DNA of 6,204 nt from Paenibacillus sp. UBA6285 (lineage in GTDB: Bacteria > Bacillota > Bacilli > Paenibacillales > Paenibacillaceae), in the NCBI GenBank assembly GCA_002438345.1, contig DJUJ01000160.1, positions 48,920-55,123 of the forward strand, in the 5' to 3' direction. Positions 1 through 5,526 of the stretch are shown here, piece by piece. Under the pieces are notes generated by a model. It ran no database searches. It saw only the letters and a list, made by a program, of their open reading frames with translations, and was not told the DNA's origin. The stretch's first letter is position 1. Every line of letters starts with the position of its first letter. Position numbers and translations under genes: made by a program.

Positions 1-872
1 CACTGAAAGCCCTCAGGTTTAAAATCTTCAGGGAACTGCTGTAGCCATTCCGGCCAAGTTTGGGTGGTCTCGAAGGCTTCAGGGGTTGTACCCGGTAAGG
101 AATGGTTCCAGTCTCCCCCTAAAATGAGGTAATTGCCTTTATCGTTCTCTTTTTGAATATAAGTCGATAGGTACTCTAATTGCTGCTTGCGAATCGTTCC
201 ACCTTGGTCAAAAGCTGATAAATGAAGATTGATCAGAATCAGTTCTTTTCCGTTATCGACGGGGAACCTGCTCTCCATAAAGGCACGGTCGAGATCAAGC
301 TGTTGGCGAGGCCAGGTTTCTTTTCCCGGGAGATCATATCTAACATTACTTGTGCTGCCAAATTGGGATAAGGTTAATAAACCGCTGTACACCGAGCCCA
401 TCGGATCAAGTACAGGAATCGGTACCCAAGGTACCTTGTAGTTCGTCGCGAATACGTTGCTGTAATCAGAGAACTTATTCGATAAGTAGGAGACTTCATT
501 TATACGGTTGCTACGGGAGGAGTCAACATCTACCTCTTGCAACATGAATAGGTTCGAGCCTGTAGATGTCATTAGGGAAGCTATGGCCTCAAGATTTGTC
601 TTCGTTTGTCCCTCGCTGCTTGAGCGTGACTTCGTTCCACCATCCATAAAGAAATCCTGATCCTTATCCAGCCCGGCGTAACCAATATTAAAGGTGGTTA
701 TCGAAAAAGGCTCTCCCTGCTTCATCATTTGTTCCTGATTATGGTTTACCGTTAGCGGAGTTATCTCCTTTGGCTTATAATCGGTAATGGTAATATACAG
801 TAAAAAACCACCAAGGATTAGAACGGCAGCTAGTAGGGTAAAGCCGATGATTTTTATTGTTGTTGAGCTCAT
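1..872 (-). CDS. Membrane-anchored endonuclease/exonuclease/phosphatase (EEP) family protein, C-terminus cut by window edge
   Basis: The frame is open from an ATG at 872 to the window edge, giving 290 residues with no stop. Residues 6-27 form one hydrophobic segment (IKIIGFTLLAAVLILGGFLL) with few preceding charges, so this is probably a signal anchor placing the catalytic domain outside the membrane. EEP-fold landmarks follow in order: TTFNIGY at 59-65 (metal/phosphate Asn62), FMLQEVD at 109-115 (metal-binding Glu113), LINLHLSAFD at 213-222, and LILGGDWN at 249-256 (Asp254, Asn256). The usual C-terminal SDH motif would lie beyond the window. The family includes phosphodiesterases, nucleases and sphingomyelinase-like enzymes. 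The substrate cannot be told from sequence. The start is supported by GAGGAGAG 8 bases upstream. It is transcribed divergently from rlmN. The family call is firm; the specific function is unknown. Confidence 0.88.
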   Translation of the reverse strand, partial: MSSTTIKIIGFTLLAAVLILGGFLLYITITDYKPKEITPLTVNHNQEQMMKQGEPFSITTFNIGYAGLDKDQDFFMDGGTKSRSSSEGQTKTNLEAIASLMTSTGSNLFMLQEVDVDSSRSNRINEVSYLSNKFSDYSNVFATNYKVPWVPIPVLDPMGSVYSGLLTLSQFGSTSNVRYDLPGKETWPRQQLDLDRAFMESRFPVDNGKELILINLHLSAFDQGGTIRKQQLEYLSTYIQKENDKGNYLILGGDWNHSLPGTTPEAFETTQTWPEWLQQFPEDFKPEGFQ

Positions 873-880
873 TTGCTTCG

Positions 881-890
881 ATCTCTCCTC
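881..890 (-). promoter_or_regulatory. RBS of the EEP-family gene
   Basis: Read on the minus strand this is GAGGAGAGAT, a good match to the anti-Shine-Dalgarno sequence, 8 bases before the ATG at 872. It fixes the start just ahead of the hydrophobic anchor. Confidence 0.75.
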
Positions 891-899
891 AGATGTAAT

Positions 900-928
900 T
901 TCATAGAACTGACTTCTAATGGTGTAAA
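900..928 (-). promoter_or_regulatory. Probable sigma-A promoter of the EEP-family gene
   Basis: On the minus strand a -35-like TTTACA (923-928, 5/6 to TTGACA) is followed after 17 bases by TATGAA (900-905, 4/6 to TATAAT). Transcription would start near 893, giving a leader of about 20 bases that still includes the RBS. This is a motif match only. Confidence 0.45.
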
Positions 929-953
929 CTTCGACGCAACGCTACAACTCCCC

Positions 954-982
954 TTGTTTAAATAAAAAAAATTTGAGACAAT
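954..982 (+). promoter_or_regulatory. Probable extended -10 promoter of rlmN
   Basis: A weak -35, TTGTTT (954-959), lies 17 bases ahead of GACAAT (977-982). The latter carries an extended -10 TGA immediately upstream (974-976). The A-rich spacer (960-970) may add UP-like or bending character. The predicted start near 989 leaves a leader of about 40 bases. The core TGAGACAATGA closely resembles TGATACAATGA ahead of the next gene. Confidence 0.45.
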
Positions 983-1028
983 GAGTAGTGATGGACTGAA
1001 CTTTAATGTTTTGAAAAGAGGATAACGA

Positions 1029-2099
1029 ATGAATATGGAATCCATTTATGGATTAACTTTTGATCAACTGGCGGCATGGCTGTTGGAACGAGGACATAAA
1101 AAATTTCGAGCAACGCAGGTCTGGGATTGGCTTTATCGGAAGCGGATTACAGAATTCTCAGAAATGCTCGATGTAAATAAAGATTGTGTAGAATTACTGG
1201 AGCAGCACTATGTGATCCATACGTTGGAAGAACATGTGAAGCAGGAGTCTGCGGATGGGACGATTAAGTTCCTGTTCCGTTTGAAGGATGGCAACTTGAT
1301 CGAGACGGTGCTTATGAGACAGAAATACGGTTTGTCCGTATGTGTCACTACTCAGGTTGGATGTAATATCGGCTGTAGCTTTTGCGCCAGCGGACTGTTA
1401 GCGAAGAGTCGTGATCTTTCCTGCGGTGAGATTGTGGAGCAGATTATGAAGGTCCAACAGCATCTGGATGCGGCAAACCTTGAACAAAAGGTTAGTCACG
1501 TTGTAGTCATGGGTATTGGCGAACCGTTCGACAACTTCAAGAACTTGCTCGATTTCTTATCGATTATTAAGGACCATAAGGGACTAGCGATCGCGGGTAG
1601 AGGGATTACTGTATCGACGAGTGGACTTGCTAACAAGATCGTTGAATTTGCCGATGCGAATACACAAGTGAACTTGGCAGTATCTCTTCACGCACCTAAT
1701 AATGAGCTGCGGACGAAGATTATGAAGATTAACAAGGCGATTCCGATCGAGAAATTAATGGAGTCCATAGATTATTATTTGAAAAAAACAAATCGGAGAA
1801 TTACGTTAGAATACATTCTGATGAAGGATGTTAATGACGGCAAGGAGCATGCGCTTGAGCTAACCGAGCTAATCGGTGATCGGCGTCAACTCGTCAATGT
1901 GAACTTGATTCCTTATAATCCAGTCGATGAGCACAGCCAATATCAAAGAACTGATCGGGAGACCGTGCGGGCCTTTTTTGATACCTTGAAGAAGCAGGGT
2001 GTTAGTGTAAGTACCCGTCTGGAGCATGGTGTGGATATTGATGCTGCATGTGGACAGTTGCGAAGCAAACAGATCAAGAAGTCTAAAGCTATGGCTTGA
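1029..2099 (+). CDS. rlmN: Dual-specificity 23S rRNA A2503 / tRNA A37 C2-methyltransferase, radical SAM enzyme RlmN
   Basis: This 356-residue radical SAM protein is of normal RlmN length. The family methylates C2 of adenine 2503 in 23S rRNA, and A37 of some tRNAs, in the cytoplasm by a ping-pong mechanism. The N-terminal substrate-binding domain spans about residues 1-95 ([13 protein letters not shown] at 24-36). The CxxxCxxC cluster motif is C112, C116, C119. The two extra catalytic cysteines are present: C105 (SVCVTTQ, seven residues before the first cluster Cys, as in E. coli) and C341 (DIDAACGQL), the methyl-carrying position. The SAM-binding GEPFDN is at 164-169. AGAGGA 6 bases upstream supports the first ATG over the ATG two codons later. 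The [13 protein letters not shown] and [10 protein letters not shown] segments recall lactic-acid-bacterial RlmN more than the CASTLGGLKRNL form of Bacillus subtilis. A Cfr-type C8 methyltransferase shares the cysteines and is the main alternative, but overall similarity favours RlmN. Confidence 0.93.
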   Translation: MNMESIYGLTFDQLAAWLLERGHKKFRATQVWDWLYRKRITEFSEMLDVNKDCVELLEQHYVIHTLEEHVKQESADGTIKFLFRLKDGNLIETVLMRQKYGLSVCVTTQVGCNIGCSFCASGLLAKSRDLSCGEIVEQIMKVQQHLDAANLEQKVSHVVVMGIGEPFDNFKNLLDFLSIIKDHKGLAIAGRGITVSTSGLANKIVEFADANTQVNLAVSLHAPNNELRTKIMKINKAIPIEKLMESIDYYLKKTNRRITLEYILMKDVNDGKEHALELTELIGDRRQLVNVNLIPYNPVDEHSQYQRTDRETVRAFFDTLKKQGVSVSTRLEHGVDIDAACGQLRSKQIKKSKAMA

Positions 2100-2130
2100 T
2101 GGACGAGTCGACTCCTTCATGCAGCTTTTT
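2085..2130 (+). terminator. Possible intrinsic terminator of rlmN overlapping its stop codon
   Basis: The last codons of rlmN and the following bases form a hairpin centred on the perfect palindrome GAGTCGACTC (2105-2114). It is extended by ATGGA/TTCAT (2099-2103 with 2116-2120, one G-U pair) across one C-C mismatch. An outer AAAGCT/AGCTTT pair (2085-2090 with 2123-2128) can close it. A short T run (2126-2130) follows. The mismatch and short tail make it moderate at best. Confidence 0.4.
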
Positions 2131-2131
2131 G

Positions 2132-2140
2132 TGATACAAT
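2132..2140 (+). promoter_or_regulatory. Probable extended -10 promoter of the DUF6509-like gene
   Basis: TGATACAAT is an extended -10 element (TGn plus TACAAT, 5/6) between the rlmN hairpin and the next gene. No good -35 lies 16-18 bases upstream, as is typical of extended -10 promoters. Transcription would start near 2147, leaving a leader of about 30 bases. Confidence 0.5.
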
Positions 2141-2177
2141 GACGTGGCAGGTATTAGGAAAAGAGGTTGATTGAGCA

Positions 2178-2465
2178 ATGTTGACATTTACGAGCTACAA
2201 CGTGGAGAATGTAAAGGATCCTTTTGGTATACTAACCGGTAAGCGGTATGAATTCGTGGTTCAACTGGACGTTCCAGAAGATGATGAATTGTATGTAGAG
2301 AACGGAGTATCCGCTAGAGCGATTATTAAAGTGGATGAAGATCAGGTCAGCATCGTGAGTTATGATCTGCAGGAGACCACAACAGGTCAGTTGCTTGATT
2401 TTGATATGGAAGAGGATGAGGAAGCAGCGCTGCTCCTTTTCTGTAAAGAGCATTTGCCAGAATAA
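2178..2465 (+). CDS. Small acidic DUF6509-like protein of unknown function
   Basis: This encodes 95 residues, soluble and strongly acidic, with no signal peptide or membrane segment. The start MLTFTSYNVENVKDPFGILTGKRYEF and the end (acidic DMEEDEEAALLLFCKEHLPE) match my memory of a short Bacillus/Paenibacillus family now called DUF6509, sometimes mislabelled pullulanase. The family name is recalled rather than searched. Acidic patches lie at about 33-41 (PEDDELYVE) and 74-82. Predicted strands dominate the first two thirds, ending in a helix. AGAGGT 10 bases upstream supports the ATG at 2178. It appears monocistronic: its own extended -10 promoter upstream and a strong terminator 15 bases after the stop. 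No catalytic motif is evident, so no function is proposed. Confidence 0.8.
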   Translation: MLTFTSYNVENVKDPFGILTGKRYEFVVQLDVPEDDELYVENGVSARAIIKVDEDQVSIVSYDLQETTTGQLLDFDMEEDEEAALLLFCKEHLPE

Positions 2466-2480
2466 TGATGCAGCATTGAC

Positions 2481-2521
2481 ATCCTTGCCCAATGTTCAAT
2501 TGTGGCAGGGATTTTTCTTTT
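2481..2521 (+). terminator. Strong intrinsic terminator after the DUF6509-like gene
   Basis: ATCCTTGCC (2481-2489) pairs with GGCAGGGAT (2504-2512, one G-U pair). It stacks on CAAT/ATTG (2490-2493 with 2499-2502) around a GTTCA loop, with one bulged T at 2503. The tail is a T run broken by one C (to 2521). It separates the small acidic gene from greA. Confidence 0.85.
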
Positions 2522-2557
2522 CGCATGATTGTGAAATATAGGTTAAAATACAATAAA
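2521..2557 (+). promoter_or_regulatory. Probable greA promoter region, exact elements ambiguous
   Basis: Because greA follows a strong terminator it needs its own promoter, and only about 60 bases are available. The stretch holds overlapping -10-like hexamers TAAAAT (2544-2549) and TACAAT (2549-2554), each with a poor -35. An alternative pair is TTGTGA (2529-2534) with AATAAA (2552-2557) at 17-base spacing. I cannot choose between them. Confidence 0.4.
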
Positions 2558-2581
2558 GCATCCAAAATAGGAGTTGTAAAC

Positions 2582-3061
2582 ATGTCTAATGAAGAAGTGT
2601 TCTTGACCAAAGAAGGGTTGGCTAAATTAGAAGAAGAGCTGAAGGAACTGAAAGGCGTAGGGCGCAAGGAATTGGCAGCCCGGCTTAAATTGGCGATCAG
2701 CTATGGAGACTTGAAGGAAAATAGTGAGTACCATTCGGCCAAGGATGATCAATCGTTCATGGAGACTCGTATTATGATTCTGGAGAAAATGTTGACCAAA
2801 GCCCGGATCGTGGATGAGAGTAAGATGGATCTGTCGAAGGTTAGTATGGGCTGTATTGTAATCCTGAATGACATCGAGTACTCCGAGAAGATCGAATATA
2901 GAATTGTAGGCCCGGCTGAGGCAGATGTGCTAGATAATAAGATCTCCTATGAAAGCCCGTTAGGCAAGGAATTGCTGGGTAAAAAAGTCGGCGATATCGT
3001 TAGTGTAAATGCACCAATGGGTATCATAAAATATGAACTGCTTGAAATTAAAATGATGTAA
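2582..3061 (+). CDS. greA: Transcription elongation (transcript cleavage) factor GreA
   Basis: The protein has 159 residues, the standard GreA length. GreA enters the RNA polymerase secondary channel and stimulates cleavage of backtracked RNA, rescuing stalled complexes. The N-terminal antiparallel coiled coil (about 1-78) carries the tip motif GDLKENSEYH at 42-51, with the acidic residues (Asp43, Glu46) equivalent to E. coli D41 and E44. The C-terminal FKBP-like domain (about 82-158) contains the signature ISYESPLGKELLGKKVGD at 121-138. The start is chosen at the ATG at 2582 because AGGAG sits 8 bases upstream and homology begins there. The frame also opens upstream at 2492, but that ATG is inside a terminator. 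The KELAARLKLAISYGDL segment differs from the common GreA form (VxERIKVARSFGDLSEN), so it may be a second GreA paralogue. A terminator follows 17 bases after the stop. Confidence 0.93.
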   Translation: MSNEEVFLTKEGLAKLEEELKELKGVGRKELAARLKLAISYGDLKENSEYHSAKDDQSFMETRIMILEKMLTKARIVDESKMDLSKVSMGCIVILNDIEYSEKIEYRIVGPAEADVLDNKISYESPLGKELLGKKVGDIVSVNAPMGIIKYELLEIKMM

Positions 3062-3078
3062 TGCCGCATTATAAAGAA

Positions 3079-3117
3079 GATCCCAACCCTGTGATTGATA
3101 AGGGATGGGATCTTTTT
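3079..3117 (+). terminator. Intrinsic terminator of greA, probably bidirectional
   Basis: GATCCCA and CCCT (3079-3090, one A between) pair with AGGG and TGGGATC (3101-3112) around a 10-base loop. The only defect is an A-A mismatch. TTTTT (3113-3117) follows on the plus strand. On the minus strand the stem is followed by TTCTTTAT, so the same hairpin could end transcripts arriving from the aldo-keto reductase operon. Confidence 0.85.
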
Positions 3118-3176
3118 ACGTCAAAATATAAGAATTTATATGTTCCACGCCATTTACTATCCTTCTATTTCCCACA

Positions 3177-3216
3177 GAAACGGGTTCCGTCCCTAAAAGG
3201 ACGGCAATGCCGTTTC
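3177..3216. repeat. Nested inverted repeat in the greA/aldo-keto reductase convergent junction
   Basis: Outer arms GAAACGG (3177-3183) and CCGTTTC (3210-3216) enclose inner arms CCGTCC (3187-3192) and GGACGG (3199-3204) with a CTAAAA loop. The internal loop is GTT opposite CAATG. The structure is GC-rich in an AT-rich gap, 34 bases past the stop of the minus-strand reductase. Neither strand shows a long T run: the plus side reads TTTCTTCTTGT and the minus side CTGTGGGAAA. It may be an RNA-stabilising 3' hairpin, a weak terminator or a dispersed repeat. Confidence 0.6.
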
Positions 3217-3250
3217 TTCTTGTCATAGGTCTTTGCTGTTACGTTGTTCC

Positions 3251-4093
3251 TTAGAATTCGAAATTGTCTGGGTCTGGACCAACCCGTTGATCTTGATTCA
3301 GGGCGTTAATTAGAGTCATATCCTCATCCGTTAACTGGAAGTCAAACACAGCTACGTTTTCGATGATCCGGTGCTCTTTAGTGGACTTGGGAATGGTAAT
3401 AATCCCACGTTGTAGGTCCCAACGGACAATCACTTGAGCTACGGATTTGCCGTATTTAGCTGCAATTTGTTTCAGTACAAGCTGACCCAACAATTGCCCT
3501 TGCATTAACGGAGACCAAGCCTCCAATTGGATTCCATGTTCTTTGCAGAAGCTAAGCAGCTCTTGCTGACTCAAATAAGGATGGAGCTCAACTTGGTTAA
3601 CCATCGGCTTAATTTCCGCATCCTTCATCACATCTTCAAGATGATGGATCTGGAAATTGCTGAGCCCGATCGCTTTTACGCGCCCCTCTTTATACAATGT
3701 TTCAAGCGCTCTCCAAGTCTCTTTATATTTTCCTTTTACCGGCCAGTGGATAAGATATAGATCAAGGTATTCAAGTCCAAGCTTAGCTAGGCTAGTCTCA
3801 TAGGCGGCAATGGTTTCTTCGTAGCCCATATCTGCAGTCCAGACCTTTGAAGTTACGAAGAGATCTTCTCTGGACAGGTTGTTCTCCTGTAAAGCTTCTT
3901 TGATCGCTTGACCTACGCCAGTCTCATTCTCATAAATCGCTGCTGTGTCGATGCTGCGGTAGCCATGTGCAATTGCGGATTTAATCGCTTGTACCAGCTC
4001 TGCGCCTTCTTCGACTTTAAATACTCCGAGTCCGAGCCAAGGCATGTTTACCCCGTTGTGCAATGTAGTTGTATCCTGTAGATGTTGAGCCAT
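3251..4093 (-). CDS. yvgN: Aldo-keto reductase, AKR5 family, YvgN-like (methyl)glyoxal reductase
   Basis: This is a 280-residue cytoplasmic NADPH-dependent oxidoreductase with a TIM-barrel fold, of full family length. The catalytic tetrad is complete: Asp49 and Tyr54 in GYRSIDTAAIYENETGVG (44-61), Lys83 in TSKVW, His116 in LIHWP. Cofactor-binding positions include Asn166/Gln167 in MVNQVELHPY, Ser194 in AWSPLMQGQ, and Lys236, Ser237, Arg242 and Asn246 in IPKSTKEHRIIEN. All three classical aldo-keto reductase signatures are visible. By recall, the sequence is very close to Bacillus subtilis YvgN, which reduces glyoxal and methylglyoxal. Exact substrate is inferred, since AKRs are promiscuous. 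AGGAGG lies 11 bases before the ATG. It is the second gene of an operon, 59 bases after the exporter stop, with no convincing promoter in the gap. Confidence 0.92.
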   Translation of the reverse strand: MAQHLQDTTTLHNGVNMPWLGLGVFKVEEGAELVQAIKSAIAHGYRSIDTAAIYENETGVGQAIKEALQENNLSREDLFVTSKVWTADMGYEETIAAYETSLAKLGLEYLDLYLIHWPVKGKYKETWRALETLYKEGRVKAIGLSNFQIHHLEDVMKDAEIKPMVNQVELHPYLSQQELLSFCKEHGIQLEAWSPLMQGQLLGQLVLKQIAAKYGKSVAQVIVRWDLQRGIITIPKSTKEHRIIENVAVFDFQLTDEDMTLINALNQDQRVGPDPDNFEF

Positions 4094-4104
4094 AATAAAA
4101 TTAA

Positions 4105-4110
4105 CCTCCT
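4105..4110 (-). promoter_or_regulatory. Perfect AGGAGG RBS of the aldo-keto reductase
   Basis: Read on the minus strand it is AGGAGG, the full Shine-Dalgarno core, 11 bases before the ATG at 4093. The 59-base gap from the exporter stop carries this site but no clear -35/-10 pair, which supports co-transcription with the exporter. Confidence 0.8.
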
Positions 4111-4152
4111 AAGATATTTAAAAGTTTGTTTGGGTTGTTATTGGAAAGCTTA

Positions 4153-5361
4153 TTAAGCAGCTTCAGACTGGAGAAGGGTCTCATCTTTCTTCTCCAGCGT
4201 ACGACTCCAGGCTGTTAGGAATACCGCGGATAGAACCATTATAGCACCCACCCAAGTGGTATGAATCAGTCCCATATGATCCGTCACGATACCGCCAAGA
4301 TAGGCCCCGATGGCAATACCAGCGTTAAAAGCAGCAATATTCAGCGCAGATGCTACGTCTCTCGCACTTGGAGCGTATCGATCAGCAAGTGTAACTACAT
4401 GTACTTGCAGTCCGGGTACGTTCATGAAGGCTAACAGACCCATAAAGAAGATCGTGAGTAGTGCAGCCACTTTATAGGGAGCAGTAAAGGTTAAGACGAA
4501 CAGTACAACAGCTTGTACAGCAAACATGTAGAACAGGGCATTCATAGGTTTACGGTTGGCTGCTTTACCTCCAATGACGTTGCCGATGGCAATCGCTATG
4601 CCATAAACAAGAAGGATGACCGCAACGGTGTTCTCTTTGAAACCGCTGATTTCATGAAGAAGCGGCGATAAATAAGTAAAGACTACAAATGTGCCTCCAT
4701 ACCCTAAAGCAGTGATTGCGAAGGCCAGCAGCAATCGTCCGTTCGTCACGAGTTTAACTTGCTCACGAAGCGACGTTCGGGTTCCTTTCCGCAGCCCTGT
4801 GGCAGGGACCAAGAACAGATTACCGATGAGCGCTATAAGCCCGATGGCAATAATGGCGATGAATGCAGCTCGCCAGCCTAGCTGTTGTCCTAGAAAAGTA
4901 CCCAGTGGGACGCCAGTAACAGTAGCTACGGTTAGCCCTGTGAACATGATCGCAATAGCACTGGCCTTACGATCCTCGGGTACGAGGTCGGCGGCAATGG
5001 TCGAGGCGATCGACATGAACAGGCCATGCGATAGGGCGGATATTACTCTAGCTATTAGCAGAACTGTAATTCCGTCCGCAGCCGCGGCAAGACTATTGCC
5101 GAGGATAAAAACAATCATAATGATTAGCAATAATGTTTTACGCGATATCGCCGTGGTCAGGGACGTTAAGATCGGGGCGCCAAAAGTTACCCCTAAAGCG
5201 TATAAAGTAACTGTTAATCCTGCGGTGGTCAGCGGTATATGCAGGTCATCAGCGATTAAAGGCAGCAGCCCTACACTGATAAACTCGGTAGTTCCGATCG
5301 CAAAGGCGCTAATGGCTAAAGCCAAGAGTGCCAGGGTGCTTCTTTTTTGATCTAGCAACAT
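4153..5361 (-). CDS. MFS transporter, DHA1 family (YdhP/AraJ-type drug or metabolite exporter)
   Basis: The 402-residue integral membrane protein has about twelve hydrophobic helices: roughly 10-32, 46-68, 76-96, 98-118, 133-157, 163-185, then after a charged central loop (188-208) 210-232, 244-266, 274-294, 297-318, 334-358 and 364-386. This 6+6 layout and length fit proton-driven drug:H+ antiporter-1 carriers. An acidic residue in helix 1 (Glu26 in GTTEFISVGLLPLIA), YALGVTFGAPI (54-64) and TGVPLGTFLGQQLGWR (149-164) resemble AraJ, YdhP and PbuE-type efflux proteins. The substrate is not predictable. I take the ATG at 5361 as the start because AGGAG is 8 bases upstream. A GTG at 5370 in the same frame overlaps that Shine-Dalgarno and is unlikely. 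It is the first gene of an operon with the reductase, with operator-like repeats upstream. Confidence 0.9.
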   Translation of the reverse strand: MLLDQKRSTLALLALAISAFAIGTTEFISVGLLPLIADDLHIPLTTAGLTVTLYALGVTFGAPILTSLTTAISRKTLLLIIMIVFILGNSLAAAADGITVLLIARVISALSHGLFMSIASTIAADLVPEDRKASAIAIMFTGLTVATVTGVPLGTFLGQQLGWRAAFIAIIAIGLIALIGNLFLVPATGLRKGTRTSLREQVKLVTNGRLLLAFAITALGYGGTFVVFTYLSPLLHEISGFKENTVAVILLVYGIAIAIGNVIGGKAANRKPMNALFYMFAVQAVVLFVLTFTAPYKVAALLTIFFMGLLAFMNVPGLQVHVVTLADRYAPSARDVASALNIAAFNAGIAIGAYLGGIVTDHMGLIHTTWVGAIMVLSAVFLTAWSRTLEKKDETLLQSEAA

Positions 5362-5369
5362 GTCTTTCA

Positions 5370-5374
5370 CTCCT
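5370..5374 (-). promoter_or_regulatory. RBS that decides the exporter start
   Basis: AGGAG on the minus strand sits 8 bases before the ATG at 5361. The in-frame GTG (5368-5370) overlaps its last base, so the ATG and not the GTG should be the start. Confidence 0.75.
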
Positions 5375-5388
5375 ACACTCTGTTAATC

Positions 5389-5398
5389 ACCGGCCGGT
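5389..5398. promoter_or_regulatory. ACCGGCCGGT palindrome in the exporter leader
   Basis: This is a perfect 10-base GC-rich palindrome in otherwise AT-rich DNA, 15 bases upstream of the Shine-Dalgarno. Partial symmetry continues outward (T5387/A5400, A5385/T5402). The shape recalls TetR-family operators of Bacilli; that link is inference. It could also fold as a small leader-RNA hairpin. Confidence 0.4.
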
Positions 5399-5428
5399 AA
5401 GTGCAATTATGAAGGCATGTGTCACTTA

Positions 5429-5434
5429 AGTATA
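5429..5434 (-). promoter_or_regulatory. Probable -10 element of the exporter-reductase operon
   Basis: On the minus strand TATACT (5/6 to TATAAT) would start transcription near 5421, giving a leader of about 60 bases. No good -35 is found 16-18 bases upstream, where operator-like repeats lie instead. A bound regulator there would directly affect polymerase access. Confidence 0.4.
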
Positions 5435-5475
5435 GTACGTACTTTAAAGTGCTATAGGTACTAAAAAGTACCTAT
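5431..5475. promoter_or_regulatory. Cluster of AGTAC/GTACT inverted repeats, probable operator
   Basis: Four AGTAC or GTACT half-sites occur within 45 bases (5434-5438, 5439-5443, 5458-5462, 5467-5471). The best is a perfect inverted repeat with 9-base arms ATAGGTACT (5454-5462) and AGTACCTAT (5467-5475) separated by AAAA. Next to it are AGTACGTACT (5434-5443) and ACTTTAAAGT (5441-5450), both perfect 10-base palindromes, and a longer imperfect pair TATAGTAC (5431-5438) with GTGCTATA (5449-5456). The cluster overlaps or abuts the candidate -10. This geometry is what one expects for a dimeric winged-helix repressor (HxlR or MarR type would fit), but the regulator is not in the window. Confidence 0.6.
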
Positions 5476-5526
5476 GAGATATCGCCTAAGGATATTGTCA
5501 TCCGTTTCTAAAATATTATCCGCGAC

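Noticed and set aside
229..547. Two overlapping plus-strand frames within the EEP gene
   Set aside because: Both lie entirely opposite a minus-strand gene with clear catalytic motifs and give low-complexity, unrecognisable proteins.
1869..2120. Minus-strand open frame over the end of rlmN
   Set aside because: It is antisense to conserved RlmN sequence, with no recognisable domain.
2492..2581. In-frame upstream ATG that would extend GreA by 30 residues
   Set aside because: The ATG lies inside the terminator hairpin of the preceding gene, the added residues are not GreA-like, and AGGAG at 2569-2573 supports the ATG at 2582.
2232..2667. Minus-strand frames across the small acidic gene and the greA start
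   Set aside because: They cross a strong terminator and two well-supported plus-strand genes and have no motif.
4691..5350. Long plus-strand open frame (219 codons) opposite the exporter
   Set aside because: It mirrors the codon pattern of the exporter, is rich in Ala, Arg, Ser and Pro, has no family resemblance and no good RBS. The minus-strand MFS protein explains the region.
5362..5370. GTG start giving the exporter three more residues
   Set aside because: The GTG overlaps the Shine-Dalgarno sequence itself. The ATG at 5361 has the correct 8-base spacing.
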